Shown: positions 19,079 through 28,255 of the stretch, in pieces | Layout: every line of letters starts with the position of its first letter | Numbering within the stretch: position 1 is the first letter of the stretch | From: Paraglaciecola algarum | GTDB lineage: Bacteria; Pseudomonadota; Gammaproteobacteria; Enterobacterales; Alteromonadaceae | Length of the DNA stretch: 64,000 nucleotides | Reading direction: 5' to 3' | Assembly: GCF_021532655.1 (NCBI RefSeq) | Contig: NZ_JAKGAS010000012.1 | Location: 1-64,000 of the forward strand | Made by a program: the position numbers and the translations under genes | Notes under the pieces: model-generated | Seen by the model: only the letters and a program-made list of their open reading frames with translations | Database searches by the model: none | What the model was told of the DNA's origin: nothing

Positions 19079-19947
19079 TTAAATTCTGTTGTTGTGACAA
19101 TTGAGGATAAAAGCTTTGCATCTTCTGAATACAGTGCTTCAAGATTATTTTTTATGTCATCTGACATAACTTCTCGATTTTGGCCTTTTTTCTTTGCTCT
19201 CTTTTCAGCATATTTACTCATCAATACCCCAATTATTCTTAACAAAATAAATCGAGGAATACGCCTTTCAGTGTTAGGGATAGGACGCGTTTTTATTTTG
19301 CTGGCTAAATGTGCAATTTTGAGCATTTGTGGGTCGTATAACCCTATATTGCTTTCTCCTTTAGCAATAGGAATTTCACCTTGCTTATCTTTAGATACAC
19401 CAAGGTGTGTTAAACATTTTTGTAATGCTCCATTCAGATCTTTTGCTACTTCATCTTGAGACAGAATTAAAAAATTTTCAGGATCATATATTTTCATCCA
19501 CTTGGTGATATGTAGTCCGTAAAGTCCATAGGTAATGACAGAAGAAGCGCGATTGTTTTTCCCATTTTTAAAGTCTTCTATACAGTTCGCAAGCCCAATG
19601 TTAAGTGGCAGAGGGGGGAGGTGAGCATGGCGTACCATATAACAATAACTCGATATAGTTCGACTGATAGGCTCTCTTAAAACGATGATAAATTTACAGT
19701 TAGGTAAAGCTACTTTAATTCTGTCACGTGCTTGATCTGAACATAAATAGTCAGGTCGTTTAATTCCCTTTATGGTTTGTTTGGCTGCAGTGCTTGCAAA
19801 ACTTTTCCAAGGGGCGCTTTGATAATCTGGATCTTCAAAAAAAGGACTTTCACCCACAGGCATAAAAATAGATGGATGTTGACGTAAACTTGCTTGTAAA
19901 GCTGAAGTGGCCGCTTTTTGTGCACCAAGAATAATAAAATCGATCAT
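19066..19947 (-). CDS. Sulfotransferase family protein (EPS sulfation candidate)
   Basis: 293 residues. The 5'-phosphosulfate loop is IILGAQKAATSALQASLRQH, and the 3'-phosphate motif is FIIVLREPISRTISSYCYMV, with the R-x(7-8)-S arrangement of PAPS-dependent sulfotransferases. A cytoplasmic enzyme adding sulfate to a sugar of the repeat unit is the natural role in this operon. It overlaps both neighbours (4 bases with the polymerase gene, 13 with the glycosyltransferase gene), indicating tight co-translation. Sulfated polysaccharides are common in marine organisms, less so in bacteria. Confidence 0.88.
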   Translation of the reverse strand: MIDFIILGAQKAATSALQASLRQHPSIFMPVGESPFFEDPDYQSAPWKSFASTAAKQTIKGIKRPDYLCSDQARDRIKVALPNCKFIIVLREPISRTISSYCYMVRHAHLPPLPLNIGLANCIEDFKNGKNNRASSVITYGLYGLHITKWMKIYDPENFLILSQDEVAKDLNGALQKCLTHLGVSKDKQGEIPIAKGESNIGLYDPQMLKIAHLASKIKTRPIPNTERRIPRFILLRIIGVLMSKYAEKRAKKKGQNREVMSDDIKNNLEALYSEDAKLLSSIVTTTEFNWLK

Positions 19948-21347
19948 CTTTTGGGCCTCTTTTTAGAAACAAACTTTTGGTTTTTAATAAATTGCATCAC
20001 AAAAAAAGCTAAAAAAGCTGTTGCAAATTGTGGTGCGACGCCATTTAGTGCGCCACGCATTATGATTACAATAAACCCCATAAATATGGCGTAGATAAAA
20101 AATGAAGAGGCGACGGGGATCGCATTTTTATGAGGTTTTACTTGCCATTCTATTTTTGAAATATAAAAAGCTAGTAAGAAAAAAATAATTACAGGGCCAA
20201 TAATACCAAAACCCATTAATGCTTCTGCTGGTAAGGGGCTGGATACATTCGTGTATTGGTAACCTAAACCAGTAGAAACTATCTCTCCTGTATCTATGGG
20301 TTTGCCTGCCCAAATACCACGGGGTATAAAAAATAAAGCCACTCCAATAAAATTTTGTCCGTAACGTATGGGATCTACATTTTGTACAAAATACTGCACC
20401 GTTGACACTATTTGCATAAACGCATCAAAGTCGACGCGTAATAAATAACTCGTAATTGAAGATGTATCTGTACGTTGCATCGCACCAGTTAGGTTTAGTT
20501 CTCCTCTCCCAAGTGATTTAATGGTAGGAAAAACAACAAATAAAATAGCAATAGAAGCAAATGCAACCATTGCTTTGTTTTTTGGCCTGAAATAATTTAC
20601 GAATGAAGTACTGAGTGCTAGAAAAATACCGAATAGTATAAATCTCGGTAATGCAGGTAAATAGTTAATTGCCATGAAGGGTAATAAAAATAGAAAAACG
20701 GCATAAAAATTTTGTTTTCGTAATTTAGGGTTATGGGTAAATTTAATAAGAAATAACAGCATTACCATAGCCAGTAGGCTTAATGAACGGCACATAAACA
20801 TGAACTGCAGAGTTAGCCCTTCAAATGATTTCCCCACCGTTTCAATTCGTGCAACTAGTAGATTTGAAGGGCCCGCAATAATAGCAAATAGTATTGCTAC
20901 AATAGCTAGTGACCAAGCCCATTTAGAATAAAATAGGGAATCTTTAGGGCTTAGCTGTAAGCTTGAAGCTCTGCTGATTGTGTTGCTATTTTTAAATTCT
21001 TGGAATGCAGCCCCCATTTGATATGCCATTTGTGAAAGGGCTAATAAGCTAAAAGCCCAACAAATGTAGGTTGGTTGTAATACTGCAAACCAAGGAAAAG
21101 TATTATTTGATATTTGCATGGTTGCCGGCAGAGCAATAAAAAACAGCATAAAAAATTCGAACATATATGAGATGCCGCCGCGGCGATTGTCGAGAATCAT
21201 TGCTATAAATAATAATATAGAAGCAAGCAAAAAAGACTGAGCAAGTATCAATGCTAATTTCCAAGTATAGGAAAACGGCGCTATAACAAAAATCCCAATT
21301 AGGATAATAAAAGCAAAACATCGTATTAAAAATGCAAATTTATTCAT
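19944..21347 (-). CDS. wzy: O-antigen/EPS polymerase (Wzy-like)
   Basis: 467 residues with about eleven to twelve membrane segments and a large periplasmic loop in the second half (about residues 270-385, containing GRGELNLTGAMQRTDTSSIT and PRGIWAGKPIDTGEIVSTGL). This topology and the position between glycosyltransferase and flippase genes indicate the polymerase that joins repeat units in the periplasm. The sequence is poorly conserved, as usual for Wzy. It overlaps both adjacent genes by 4 bases. Confidence 0.82.
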   Translation of the reverse strand: MNKFAFLIRCFAFIILIGIFVIAPFSYTWKLALILAQSFLLASILLFIAMILDNRRGGISYMFEFFMLFFIALPATMQISNNTFPWFAVLQPTYICWAFSLLALSQMAYQMGAAFQEFKNSNTISRASSLQLSPKDSLFYSKWAWSLAIVAILFAIIAGPSNLLVARIETVGKSFEGLTLQFMFMCRSLSLLAMVMLLFLIKFTHNPKLRKQNFYAVFLFLLPFMAINYLPALPRFILFGIFLALSTSFVNYFRPKNKAMVAFASIAILFVVFPTIKSLGRGELNLTGAMQRTDTSSITSYLLRVDFDAFMQIVSTVQYFVQNVDPIRYGQNFIGVALFFIPRGIWAGKPIDTGEIVSTGLGYQYTNVSSPLPAEALMGFGIIGPVIIFFLLAFYISKIEWQVKPHKNAIPVASSFFIYAIFMGFIVIIMRGALNGVAPQFATAFLAFFVMQFIKNQKFVSKKRPKR

Positions 21348-22432
21348 GGTTGTTCAATTGCCTTTTGCCACATAGTTTTTAACGTCAACATTGAAAATTG
21401 AGAAGCAACATTTTGTGCTTCTCTCAGCTCTTGAATTTTTGTTCTATCCTGCTGCATATTGTTTAATGCAGCATATACCTCTGAATGAGCTGATTGGTTA
21501 TATAACCCTGTATTTGTTTTTTTATTAAAGATCTCTCGGGGGCCTATATGGTCAGATGCTATAACGGCACAACCTGCAGCAATAGCTTCTACAATGACTA
21601 TTCCAAAAAGCTCTTCCCAATTTTTTGTCTTTTGTGACAAAAGCATTAATACATCATGTTGGGCCATTATTTTAGCAAGTTTTTCTCGATCGAATATTGG
21701 CCCTAGGTAATGAATATTTGTAGGCCCGTTTTCAACTAAATTGGCTAATGGGCCATTACCAACCACTGTTAGATTTACGTCCTTGTCGGTAAGTTGTGTC
21801 ATTAGCTCTATTAGTACTTTAATGCCTTTTTTCTCAGAAATTTCACCTACGTAAAGTAACTTTAAAGTACCGTTTGGCCGGTGGTTACGATTTTTACCCG
21901 CAGTAAAAAACACATCGGGTACAGCATGAGGTATGACTGTGGCTATAACACCAGTCTCTTGTTGTACTGTTTTGGCAACAACAGGTGTTACAGCAACTAC
22001 TCTGACATTTGGATGATTGACAAACCTATGCCACTGTTTTTGCATATAAGATTTAACCCCATTGAGTTTAGGTTGGCGTGGGGTCTTATCTAAGCGCCAG
22101 TCATGCCATGAGGTGTGGTATACAATTTTATTATGTTTGGCTAGATGGCGATAAATCAATAATCGCCAATCCCATGGCGCAAACCCAAGCACAATGGTTT
22201 CATTTTTGACAAAAGGTATACGTAAACGAAATAAAAAATCTTTAAGTGCGTTTTGGTTACGTTGTTTAAACGAAGTGCGATCACGTAACCAAGCTCGCAG
22301 CCATTCTTTACATACACTATAGCGATGAGAGCCAGTTAACTCGACTTGCCCCGTTTTTGCCAGTTCATATAAAACTGGGAAATATTTTTGGGGGTTAGTT
22401 TCGTGAATGATCCTGAGTTTAGTTTTTTTCAT
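21344..22432 (-). CDS. Glycosyltransferase family 4 protein
   Basis: 362 residues, GT-B fold. The C-terminal GT1/GT4 domain is clear: LKLLYVGEISEKKGIKVLIE, NIHYLGPIFDREKLAKIMAQ, then WEELFGIVIVEAIAAGCAVI, which carries the E-x7-E motif (E-L-F-G-I-V-I-V-E). The N-terminal domain contains IVYHTSWHDWR and VVAVTPVVAKTVQQETG. One transfer step of the EPS repeat unit is likely; donor and acceptor cannot be deduced. ATGA-type 4-base overlaps with both neighbours. Confidence 0.9.
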   Translation of the reverse strand: MKKTKLRIIHETNPQKYFPVLYELAKTGQVELTGSHRYSVCKEWLRAWLRDRTSFKQRNQNALKDFLFRLRIPFVKNETIVLGFAPWDWRLLIYRHLAKHNKIVYHTSWHDWRLDKTPRQPKLNGVKSYMQKQWHRFVNHPNVRVVAVTPVVAKTVQQETGVIATVIPHAVPDVFFTAGKNRNHRPNGTLKLLYVGEISEKKGIKVLIELMTQLTDKDVNLTVVGNGPLANLVENGPTNIHYLGPIFDREKLAKIMAQHDVLMLLSQKTKNWEELFGIVIVEAIAAGCAVIASDHIGPREIFNKKTNTGLYNQSAHSEVYAALNNMQQDRTKIQELREAQNVASQFSMLTLKTMWQKAIEQP

Positions 22433-23550
22433 GAATCAAACTTACTCAGTTTCAGTAATGTTTCGGTTTGTCTGCACCACGAATATTCAGCCGCTTTTTT
22501 TCGTCCTGCTGTTGATAATTTATCCCACAGTTCGTTTGAATTCATTAACGTGTCGATACTGTTATTGATACTTGCAAAATCATGGGGGTCGCAATATAGG
22601 GCTGCATCTGCACAACGTTCTGTCAAACTTGGTATGTTTGAAACAATAACTGGGCATCCAAATGTCATGGCTTCTATAGGTGGTAACGGGCTTGCTTCAT
22701 AAAATGATGGGAACAATAAAAAACGAGCATGAGAAAAGGCGTCATAGATTTTTTGCGGATCGTTTATTTGGCCTCGCATTTCTAATCTTGGTTTGATTTC
22801 GTTTGGTATTTCTATATCAAATGAATCAAATACTCCTGAACTGGCACCAATGACTACAAAATTCATATCAGGATAAGTTTTCAAAAATTCGATAGCGGCT
22901 TTTAATACACCCTCTGCATTTTTACGCTTACTTAGCGAGCCAACATAGATACCGTATTTTCTATCTATAAGTGAAGGCAGTTGCTCTTTTTGTGCTTTAT
23001 GCGCTGCATCATCTGGAATTCCGCCGTTTTGTGCCATATGGAAACGTGAGGAGTTTGCTAATTTAGGATAATGCTGTGACATGGCTCGTTTCTCTGCATC
23101 AGAAACGGTTACTATTGCATCACTTTTAGCTATTTCAATTGGGATCAGGCTTGAATATACAGCCTTGAACTTCCAACTGTATGCTGAAGGAAAATACTTG
23201 TAGGAAAGATCATGGATCATAGTGATCACACGAGTGCTTGAGGATAATAAACTCAATATAGGTGAGGTATTTCCTAGGCACCATAAGGTTTTATTTTTGC
23301 AGTATTTAGGGAGTTCAAGCTGTTCCCATAAATGTCCTGTTAATTTACCTTTTCGCGTTAACTTTATTGCCTGTAATTCAGGCATGGCAACTATATCGCC
23401 TTTTTCTGGGAGCAATACCTCTGGTGCTTTTATGATTCCTTTTAGCGCTAGTTGATCGAGTGCCACAAGAATTTCTCGTTCAACCCTTTGAACGCCGGTT
23501 ATGTTTTGCAGAAGAAAACGTCCATTTAGCACTAAATTAAAACTAGTCAC
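22429..23550 (-). CDS. Glycosyltransferase family 4 protein
   Basis: 373 residues, retaining GT4 enzyme. N-terminal NGRFLLQNITGVQRVEREIL; middle VITMIHDLSYKYFPSAYSWK; C-terminal GIYVGSLSKRKNAEGVLKAA and FLLFPSFYEASPLPPIEAMT (an E-x7-E motif) followed by GCPVIVSNIPSLTERCADAA. This pattern resembles mannosyl/rhamnosyl transferases of the WbpY/MtfB type, but specificity is inference. The start is GTG 23550 with GGAG upstream. It overlaps the next gene by 4 bases. Confidence 0.9.
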   Translation of the reverse strand: MTSFNLVLNGRFLLQNITGVQRVEREILVALDQLALKGIIKAPEVLLPEKGDIVAMPELQAIKLTRKGKLTGHLWEQLELPKYCKNKTLWCLGNTSPILSLLSSSTRVITMIHDLSYKYFPSAYSWKFKAVYSSLIPIEIAKSDAIVTVSDAEKRAMSQHYPKLANSSRFHMAQNGGIPDDAAHKAQKEQLPSLIDRKYGIYVGSLSKRKNAEGVLKAAIEFLKTYPDMNFVVIGASSGVFDSFDIEIPNEIKPRLEMRGQINDPQKIYDAFSHARFLLFPSFYEASPLPPIEAMTFGCPVIVSNIPSLTERCADAALYCDPHDFASINNSIDTLMNSNELWDKLSTAGRKKAAEYSWCRQTETLLKLSKFDS

Positions 23551-23687
23551 CGCTATTTACTCCGATAATAATATTGTTAACACTAAGCGTAAGTTAACTT
23601 TGAATTGATTTTGAGTGGCTGTTTGTAAAATACCTTTTATTTTCAAAATTCAATCCAATCTTTAAATTTTTAGTTTTCTTTAATAGT

Positions 23688-24866
23688 TCAAAGTACAGGG
23701 CTACCTGAGTCGAAACCATTCTCCATTCCATTGCCAATAAAGTCTGTAATTTCATTACGAAACCTTTCATTACTAAAATACTCAGCATTTTTTCGGCATT
23801 CAGTTTCCGAAAATTTATCTATATTCTGCTCAAATTTTTCAACGGCTTCTAAGATATGTTCTGGATCTTGTTTTAAGAACCATACTCCAGTGGGATTTTC
23901 TGATTGACCTAATGGTTTTACTGTCTCTGATGTACCGCCAAATCCATAACAAATAACTGGAGTACCGCAAGCTTGCGCTTCTACTGGTAAAATTCCAAAA
24001 TCTTCAAATGCGGCAAATACAAATGCTTTAGCTAGTTGTATGATTTTTATCATGTCGTCTAGTTCTTGATAACCGACAAACTCGATATTGGGGGTAGCAA
24101 TTCTTTTTAAATTAGCTAACTCTGGACCGTCTCCTATCACTACAAGTTTTTGATCCGTTTTTTTTGTGAAAGCTTTTACTATTAAGTCTATTTTTTTGTA
24201 GGCAACTAATCGGGAAGCCGTTACATAATAGTTTTCTCTGGTGTCTGTATTTAAACTAAATTTATCAATATTAACTGGGGGATAGATAACTTTTGATTTA
24301 CGTTTATATACTTTATAAATACGACGTTGGATAAAGTTAGAGTTAGCTAAAATTGTATCTACGGTATTGATACTGCGGGCATCCCAAGCTCTAAATCTGT
24401 ATATAAGTTCTTTCGCAATTTCTCTTTTTAAAAATGTAAACCGGCCTTGTATATCATTTATATATTCATGACTCAGATCCCACGCATAACGAGCAGGACT
24501 ATGTATATAAGATATATGAGGCTGATCGACACTTGTTAAGACCCCTTTAGCTAAGGCGGCAGATGAGCTTAAAACGATATCATGTTTGGAAACGTCAAAT
24601 TGTTCTATATGACGGGTGCACATAAGCAACATGTTTCTATAATAACGTTCAACAAAGGGCAGTTTATTTAATTTGCTAACATTGATTTTTTTAGCGTTTA
24701 AAAAGGCCGTGTCTTCCTCACTCAAAAAGTTAAATAAAGTATAAATTTCACTTTCTGGAAAAGCGCTTACAAACTGTTGAACGACTTTCTCAGCTCCACC
24801 TAAAAGAGGAAGCCAATCATGTACAATACCTACATCAAGTTCGCTTATGTCATAGCTCATTTTCAA
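23688..24866 (-). CDS. Glycosyltransferase family 4 protein (WbaZ-like)
   Basis: 392 residues. N-terminal VGIVHDWLPLLGGAEKVVQQ and PHISYIHSPARYAWDLSHEY are strongly reminiscent of the WbaZ/MtfC mannosyltransferase group. The C-terminal domain has NYYVTASRLVAYKKIDLIVK and AFVFAAFEDFGILPVEAQAC (E-D-F-G-I-L-P-V-E), then GTPVICYGFGGTSETV. A 137-base gap separates it from the next gene downstream. It probably adds an early sugar after the initiating transferase encoded just upstream. Confidence 0.9.
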   Translation of the reverse strand: MKMSYDISELDVGIVHDWLPLLGGAEKVVQQFVSAFPESEIYTLFNFLSEEDTAFLNAKKINVSKLNKLPFVERYYRNMLLMCTRHIEQFDVSKHDIVLSSSAALAKGVLTSVDQPHISYIHSPARYAWDLSHEYINDIQGRFTFLKREIAKELIYRFRAWDARSINTVDTILANSNFIQRRIYKVYKRKSKVIYPPVNIDKFSLNTDTRENYYVTASRLVAYKKIDLIVKAFTKKTDQKLVVIGDGPELANLKRIATPNIEFVGYQELDDMIKIIQLAKAFVFAAFEDFGILPVEAQACGTPVICYGFGGTSETVKPLGQSENPTGVWFLKQDPEHILEAVEKFEQNIDKFSETECRKNAEYFSNERFRNEITDFIGNGMENGFDSGSPVL

Positions 24867-24997
24867 TCCAAATCATTGTTATTTTGTTTATTTAGAACAC
24901 ATAAGATCATCACTATCTTATTAATCTCCAAAGGCATTTTTTTGTACTTATAAAAGAAACGAGATAGTGCCTGAATTAATTTACAAAGGTATTTACA

Positions 24998-26401
24998 TTA
25001 ATAAACATGCTTACCCACAAAACCTTTGAAAATAGTGAAAATCACTATTTTAAAATCGAACCAAAGTGACCAGTTACGTATGTAATGTAAGTCGTATTTA
25101 ATACGCATTTCCATTTTTTCGTCGGTATCGGTTTCGCCACGCCAGCCGCTTACTTGGGCCCAGCCGGTTATACCCGGCTTCATTTTGTGGCGTAACATGT
25201 AGTAGGTGATTTTTTTACGATATAACTCGTTGTGAGATACCGCATGGGGCCTAGGCCCCACTACTGACATATTGCCCTGTAATACGTTAAAAAATTGCGG
25301 CAGTTCGTCTAAGGATGTACGACGTAAGAACGCACCGAGTGGGGTGATGCGGGCGTCTCCTTGGGTGGCTTGTTTGACTACATCACCATTGTCCATTGTG
25401 GTCATGGAGCGGAACTTCCAAATTTTAATTTTTTTGCCGTCCATACCGTATCTGTCTTGTTTAAATATTACTGGCCCTTTAGACGTGAATTTTATGGCTA
25501 AGGCGATAAGTAGCATGGGGATGGCAATAATGCTGAGTATGATAGATGCCAGTACTATGTCTTCAATGCGTTTAAGTGCTGAGCTGCCGCCTTTCATGGG
25601 GCTGTCGTATACGCTTATGGTTTGCATTTCGCCTACGTGGCCCATTCGGGCGTGTAACAAATTAAAGGTAAACATGTCTGGAATTAGGTGTACGTCTACT
25701 GTGGTGTCGCCAAGTATTTTTAATACTTTGTCGATTCGCACATTGGCTGACATAGGCAGGGCAATAAATAGAATTTCTATTTTGTTTTCTTGGGCCATTT
25801 GCACCGCTTCTGCCATGGCACCTTGATAATAACTTTGGTATTTGGGGTCGAGCCTGTCGCAGCTACGTTCGTCAAAAACAGCTGTGAGTTTGTAACCTGT
25901 TTCTGGGTGGTGCTCAATTTCTTTGGCTAAGGCTAAACCCCGTTCGGTTAAGCCTATAATACCTATTGAGCGAGTGTTGAAGCCCTTTTTGCGCATTGAA
26001 AACAATACGGCACGAAATATGGTTCGCCATAGGCATAACAGGAAAAAGGTTGAGACTACCCATAAGCCAAGTACTACCCGAGAAAAGTATTCTGATTCTT
26101 TGGTAAAGAATAAAAACAAAAATACTGGGAATAGGGTAAGGGCCCAGCTGGTTAACACATAAAACAACATTTCTTTTAGGGTGCCAGCTCGCCATGAGCG
26201 ATATAAAGCGAATAGCTCGGCAAAAAATAAATAACTGAGGTTGGCTATAAGGGCTAGGACAAAATACTTGGAGTCGTATTTACCTATGTACAATAAGCTA
26301 GTAACTGCTAAGCATATTTGAATCAATAGAATATCAATCATGCGATAAACAAAGGCAAATTGATTTATGTTGTTGCGGACAAAGCCACCTTGCTCGCTCA
26401 T
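24998..26401 (-). CDS. Undecaprenyl-phosphate sugar-1-phosphate transferase (WcaJ-like, initiating)
   Basis: 467 residues. Four to five N-terminal membrane segments (to about residue 120), a Rossmann-like CoA-binding domain (NTRSIGIIGLTERGLALAKE), one further membrane segment near 285-310, and the catalytic bacterial sugar transferase domain. Catalytic-domain motifs are GPVIFKQDRYGMDGKKIKIW, KFRSM, LRRTSLDELPQFFNVLQGNM and SVVGPRPHA. The enzyme loads the first sugar (commonly glucose-1-phosphate) onto undecaprenyl phosphate. It heads the minus-strand glycosyltransferase run. Confidence 0.95.
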   Translation of the reverse strand: MSEQGGFVRNNINQFAFVYRMIDILLIQICLAVTSLLYIGKYDSKYFVLALIANLSYLFFAELFALYRSWRAGTLKEMLFYVLTSWALTLFPVFLFLFFTKESEYFSRVVLGLWVVSTFFLLCLWRTIFRAVLFSMRKKGFNTRSIGIIGLTERGLALAKEIEHHPETGYKLTAVFDERSCDRLDPKYQSYYQGAMAEAVQMAQENKIEILFIALPMSANVRIDKVLKILGDTTVDVHLIPDMFTFNLLHARMGHVGEMQTISVYDSPMKGGSSALKRIEDIVLASIILSIIAIPMLLIALAIKFTSKGPVIFKQDRYGMDGKKIKIWKFRSMTTMDNGDVVKQATQGDARITPLGAFLRRTSLDELPQFFNVLQGNMSVVGPRPHAVSHNELYRKKITYYMLRHKMKPGITGWAQVSGWRGETDTDEKMEMRIKYDLHYIRNWSLWFDFKIVIFTIFKGFVGKHVY

Positions 26402-26463
26402 CTCTACTTCCTGTTAAGCGTTTGGATTTGCATTGTATACAATATTTGAAGTTGTTGAAATTA

Positions 26464-27555
26464 TTATGACAACTCTTGTATATGTTTTTTTAGTTCGGTA
26501 TTTATTTGTGCTAAATTTTTTAATCCAGTTTGGTACTCCATCTTGTATACGGGTAATATGTTAACCATTTCTGCTAGTTTTTTAAGCCTTTCTGTCTCTA
26601 ACCCAAGGCCTGTGTATGCATTGGCCAATATACTGTTTTGCAATAACATCATTAAGCTAGTGCTTGCTGTTAGTTTGTTAATCTTGACTAACTGGTTTGG
26701 TTGCTCTTGTCGCTCTAAAAAATAAATCGCTTTTAACTTTTTGGGCGATTGCTCCCATATATCCTGTGTGTCTATTTTTATTTCAGATTTTGCAAACTTT
26801 TGGTGCACTGGTGCGCGTTCAGAGGTAGCGAGTTTATTTTTTAAAGCGGGTGAAGGCTTGTTTGGCGCTACTTCTGTGGAACGTGCCAAGTTAGATTGCT
26901 GTGTTAATCTTTTTTCAGACTTTGTTGAGTTTTCTGATTCAAGATCTGGGCCAAGTAATGCGTCGACGCTGTCTGGCCATAAACGTATTTTTGGCCAGCT
27001 TGGATAAACTATGTATTGTTTGGAGTCTTGTGGATAAATTGCCACCATGTCGTCTGTCATTAATTTAAACCCATGGTTTAATAATGCTGTGGTTAGGGTT
27101 GATTTACCGGTGCGGCTTGGGGCAATAATTAAATAAGCTTCATCGCCTAGGGTGACTGTGTTGGCATGAATACACGGAATATGTTGTAACTCTAACCAGC
27201 AGGCAATACCAACACTTTGAAAATAATGTTCGAATTGGGTGCCTTGTTGTTGCCAATTGACGTCAATGTGGTTGGGCGTAAAAGTGAATGTGCCTCTGCC
27301 TTCACATTCAATATTTAATACTATGCCTTTGTCGGTTTTGTATAGCTCCATGAGTGTGGTGTAGCGTTCGCCTTGATCTTTTAGGGTCCAGATGGCTTGG
27401 CTGTTAGGCTTGGGCGCTTGAGTTTGATGAATGCTTATATCAAGTTGAAACTGGGTATGACTCTGGGTTTGGCTAATAGCTAGGTTAGGGTTTTGTAGCT
27501 GGACGCCATGCAAAGGTGTATTGAGTAAAGTTTGAGTGTTTTTCTGGCTGTCCAT
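26464..27555 (-). CDS. HprK-like serine kinase, probable lasso-peptide tailoring kinase
   Basis: 363 residues. Core features of HPr kinase-like proteins are present: IPCIHANTV with His130, P-loop LIIAPSRTGKSTL (145-153), MTDDMVAIYP with Asp168-Asp169, and PSWPKIRLWPDS. In lasso-peptide clusters such kinases (for example in paeninodin biosynthesis) phosphorylate the precursor C-terminal serine. Between about residues 205 and 262 lies a Ser/Thr/Lys/Gln-rich low-complexity insert, unusual for the family. The lasso core at 28256 ends in Gly rather than Ser, so the true target is open. It lies 62 bases upstream of the wcaJ-like gene and is separated from the precursor gene by 700 bases of repeats. 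Confidence 0.78.
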   Translation of the reverse strand: MDSQKNTQTLLNTPLHGVQLQNPNLAISQTQSHTQFQLDISIHQTQAPKPNSQAIWTLKDQGERYTTLMELYKTDKGIVLNIECEGRGTFTFTPNHIDVNWQQQGTQFEHYFQSVGIACWLELQHIPCIHANTVTLGDEAYLIIAPSRTGKSTLTTALLNHGFKLMTDDMVAIYPQDSKQYIVYPSWPKIRLWPDSVDALLGPDLESENSTKSEKRLTQQSNLARSTEVAPNKPSPALKNKLATSERAPVHQKFAKSEIKIDTQDIWEQSPKKLKAIYFLERQEQPNQLVKINKLTASTSLMMLLQNSILANAYTGLGLETERLKKLAEMVNILPVYKMEYQTGLKNLAQINTELKKHIQELS

Positions 27556-27599
27556 GAACTGCTTTTAGCCTTGAGTTTGTGCTGTTAAATATGATCCTT

Positions 27600-28204
27600 A
27601 ATGTGTGTATTAGACCATTTATTTGGGGTTGAGGAAAGCCACAAGTGGCAAGGTTAGGTAAAAGAGCTAAAAGACTAAGAGCTATTCACCACAGAGAACA
27701 CAGAGGCTGCGCTACACAGAGAAAAGCAATGGATTGTTAAGATTAAAAGCTACAGGGTATTTAGGGCAACAAATTTTTTCATTACCGCATGTTGTTAGCA
27801 GGAATCACAGGAATGACAGAGCACAAAAGCTATTTACCACTGAGTTCACAGAGGCTGCGCTGCACAGAGAAAAGCAGTGGATTGTTAAGATTAAAAGCTA
27901 CAGGGTATTTAGGGCAGCAAATTTTTTCATTACCGCATGTTGTTAATAGGAAACACCGGAATGACAGAGCAAAGGCCAATGCAAAAGCTATTTACCACAG
28001 AGAACACAGAGGCTGCGCTGCACAGAGAAAAGCAATGGGTGGTTAAGATTAAAAAACTCATCATCACTAATTTTTTAAGTTTTACCTCAGTGTTCTCAGT
28101 GTCCTCCGTGGTTAAATTTCTTTTGCTTTTATCTTTTACTAGAAACTGTTTTTACTTCGTGGACTCTGTGGTGCAATATATTTTTGCTGTAAAAAATTTT
28201 GACA
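27600..28204. repeat. Dispersed repeat cluster between kinase and lasso precursor genes
   Basis: Three copies of a unit built from ACCAC(A/T)GAG..CACAGAG plus GCTGCGCTGCACAGAG (near 27688-27725, 27838-27872 and 27990-28030), two of them joined by a shared TTAAGATTAAAAGCTACAGG and CATTACCGCATGTTGTTA. Inverted CTCAGTGTCCTCCGTGG modules follow near 28095-28115. Short reading frames here carry repeat-encoded peptides and are not genes. Confidence 0.8.
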
Positions 28205-28232
28205 CATAAAAAAGCCCGCTGATGCGGGCTTT
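28205..28232 (-). terminator. Rho-independent terminator after the lasso precursor gene
   Basis: On the minus strand AGCCCGC-ATCA-GCGGGCT is followed by TTTTTTATG. It lies 26 bases after the precursor stop codon and should end the PEP-CTERM/lasso precursor transcript. Confidence 0.88.
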
Positions 28233-28255
28233 AATTATTATTGATATTTTATTGC

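Noticed and set aside
27734..28209. Several overlapping short reading frames with similar peptides
   Set aside because: They are repeat-encoded (shared stretches such as HREKQW and NHRNDRA in several frames), lack ribosome sites and recur at 31.6-32.0 kb; they are translations of the dispersed repeat.
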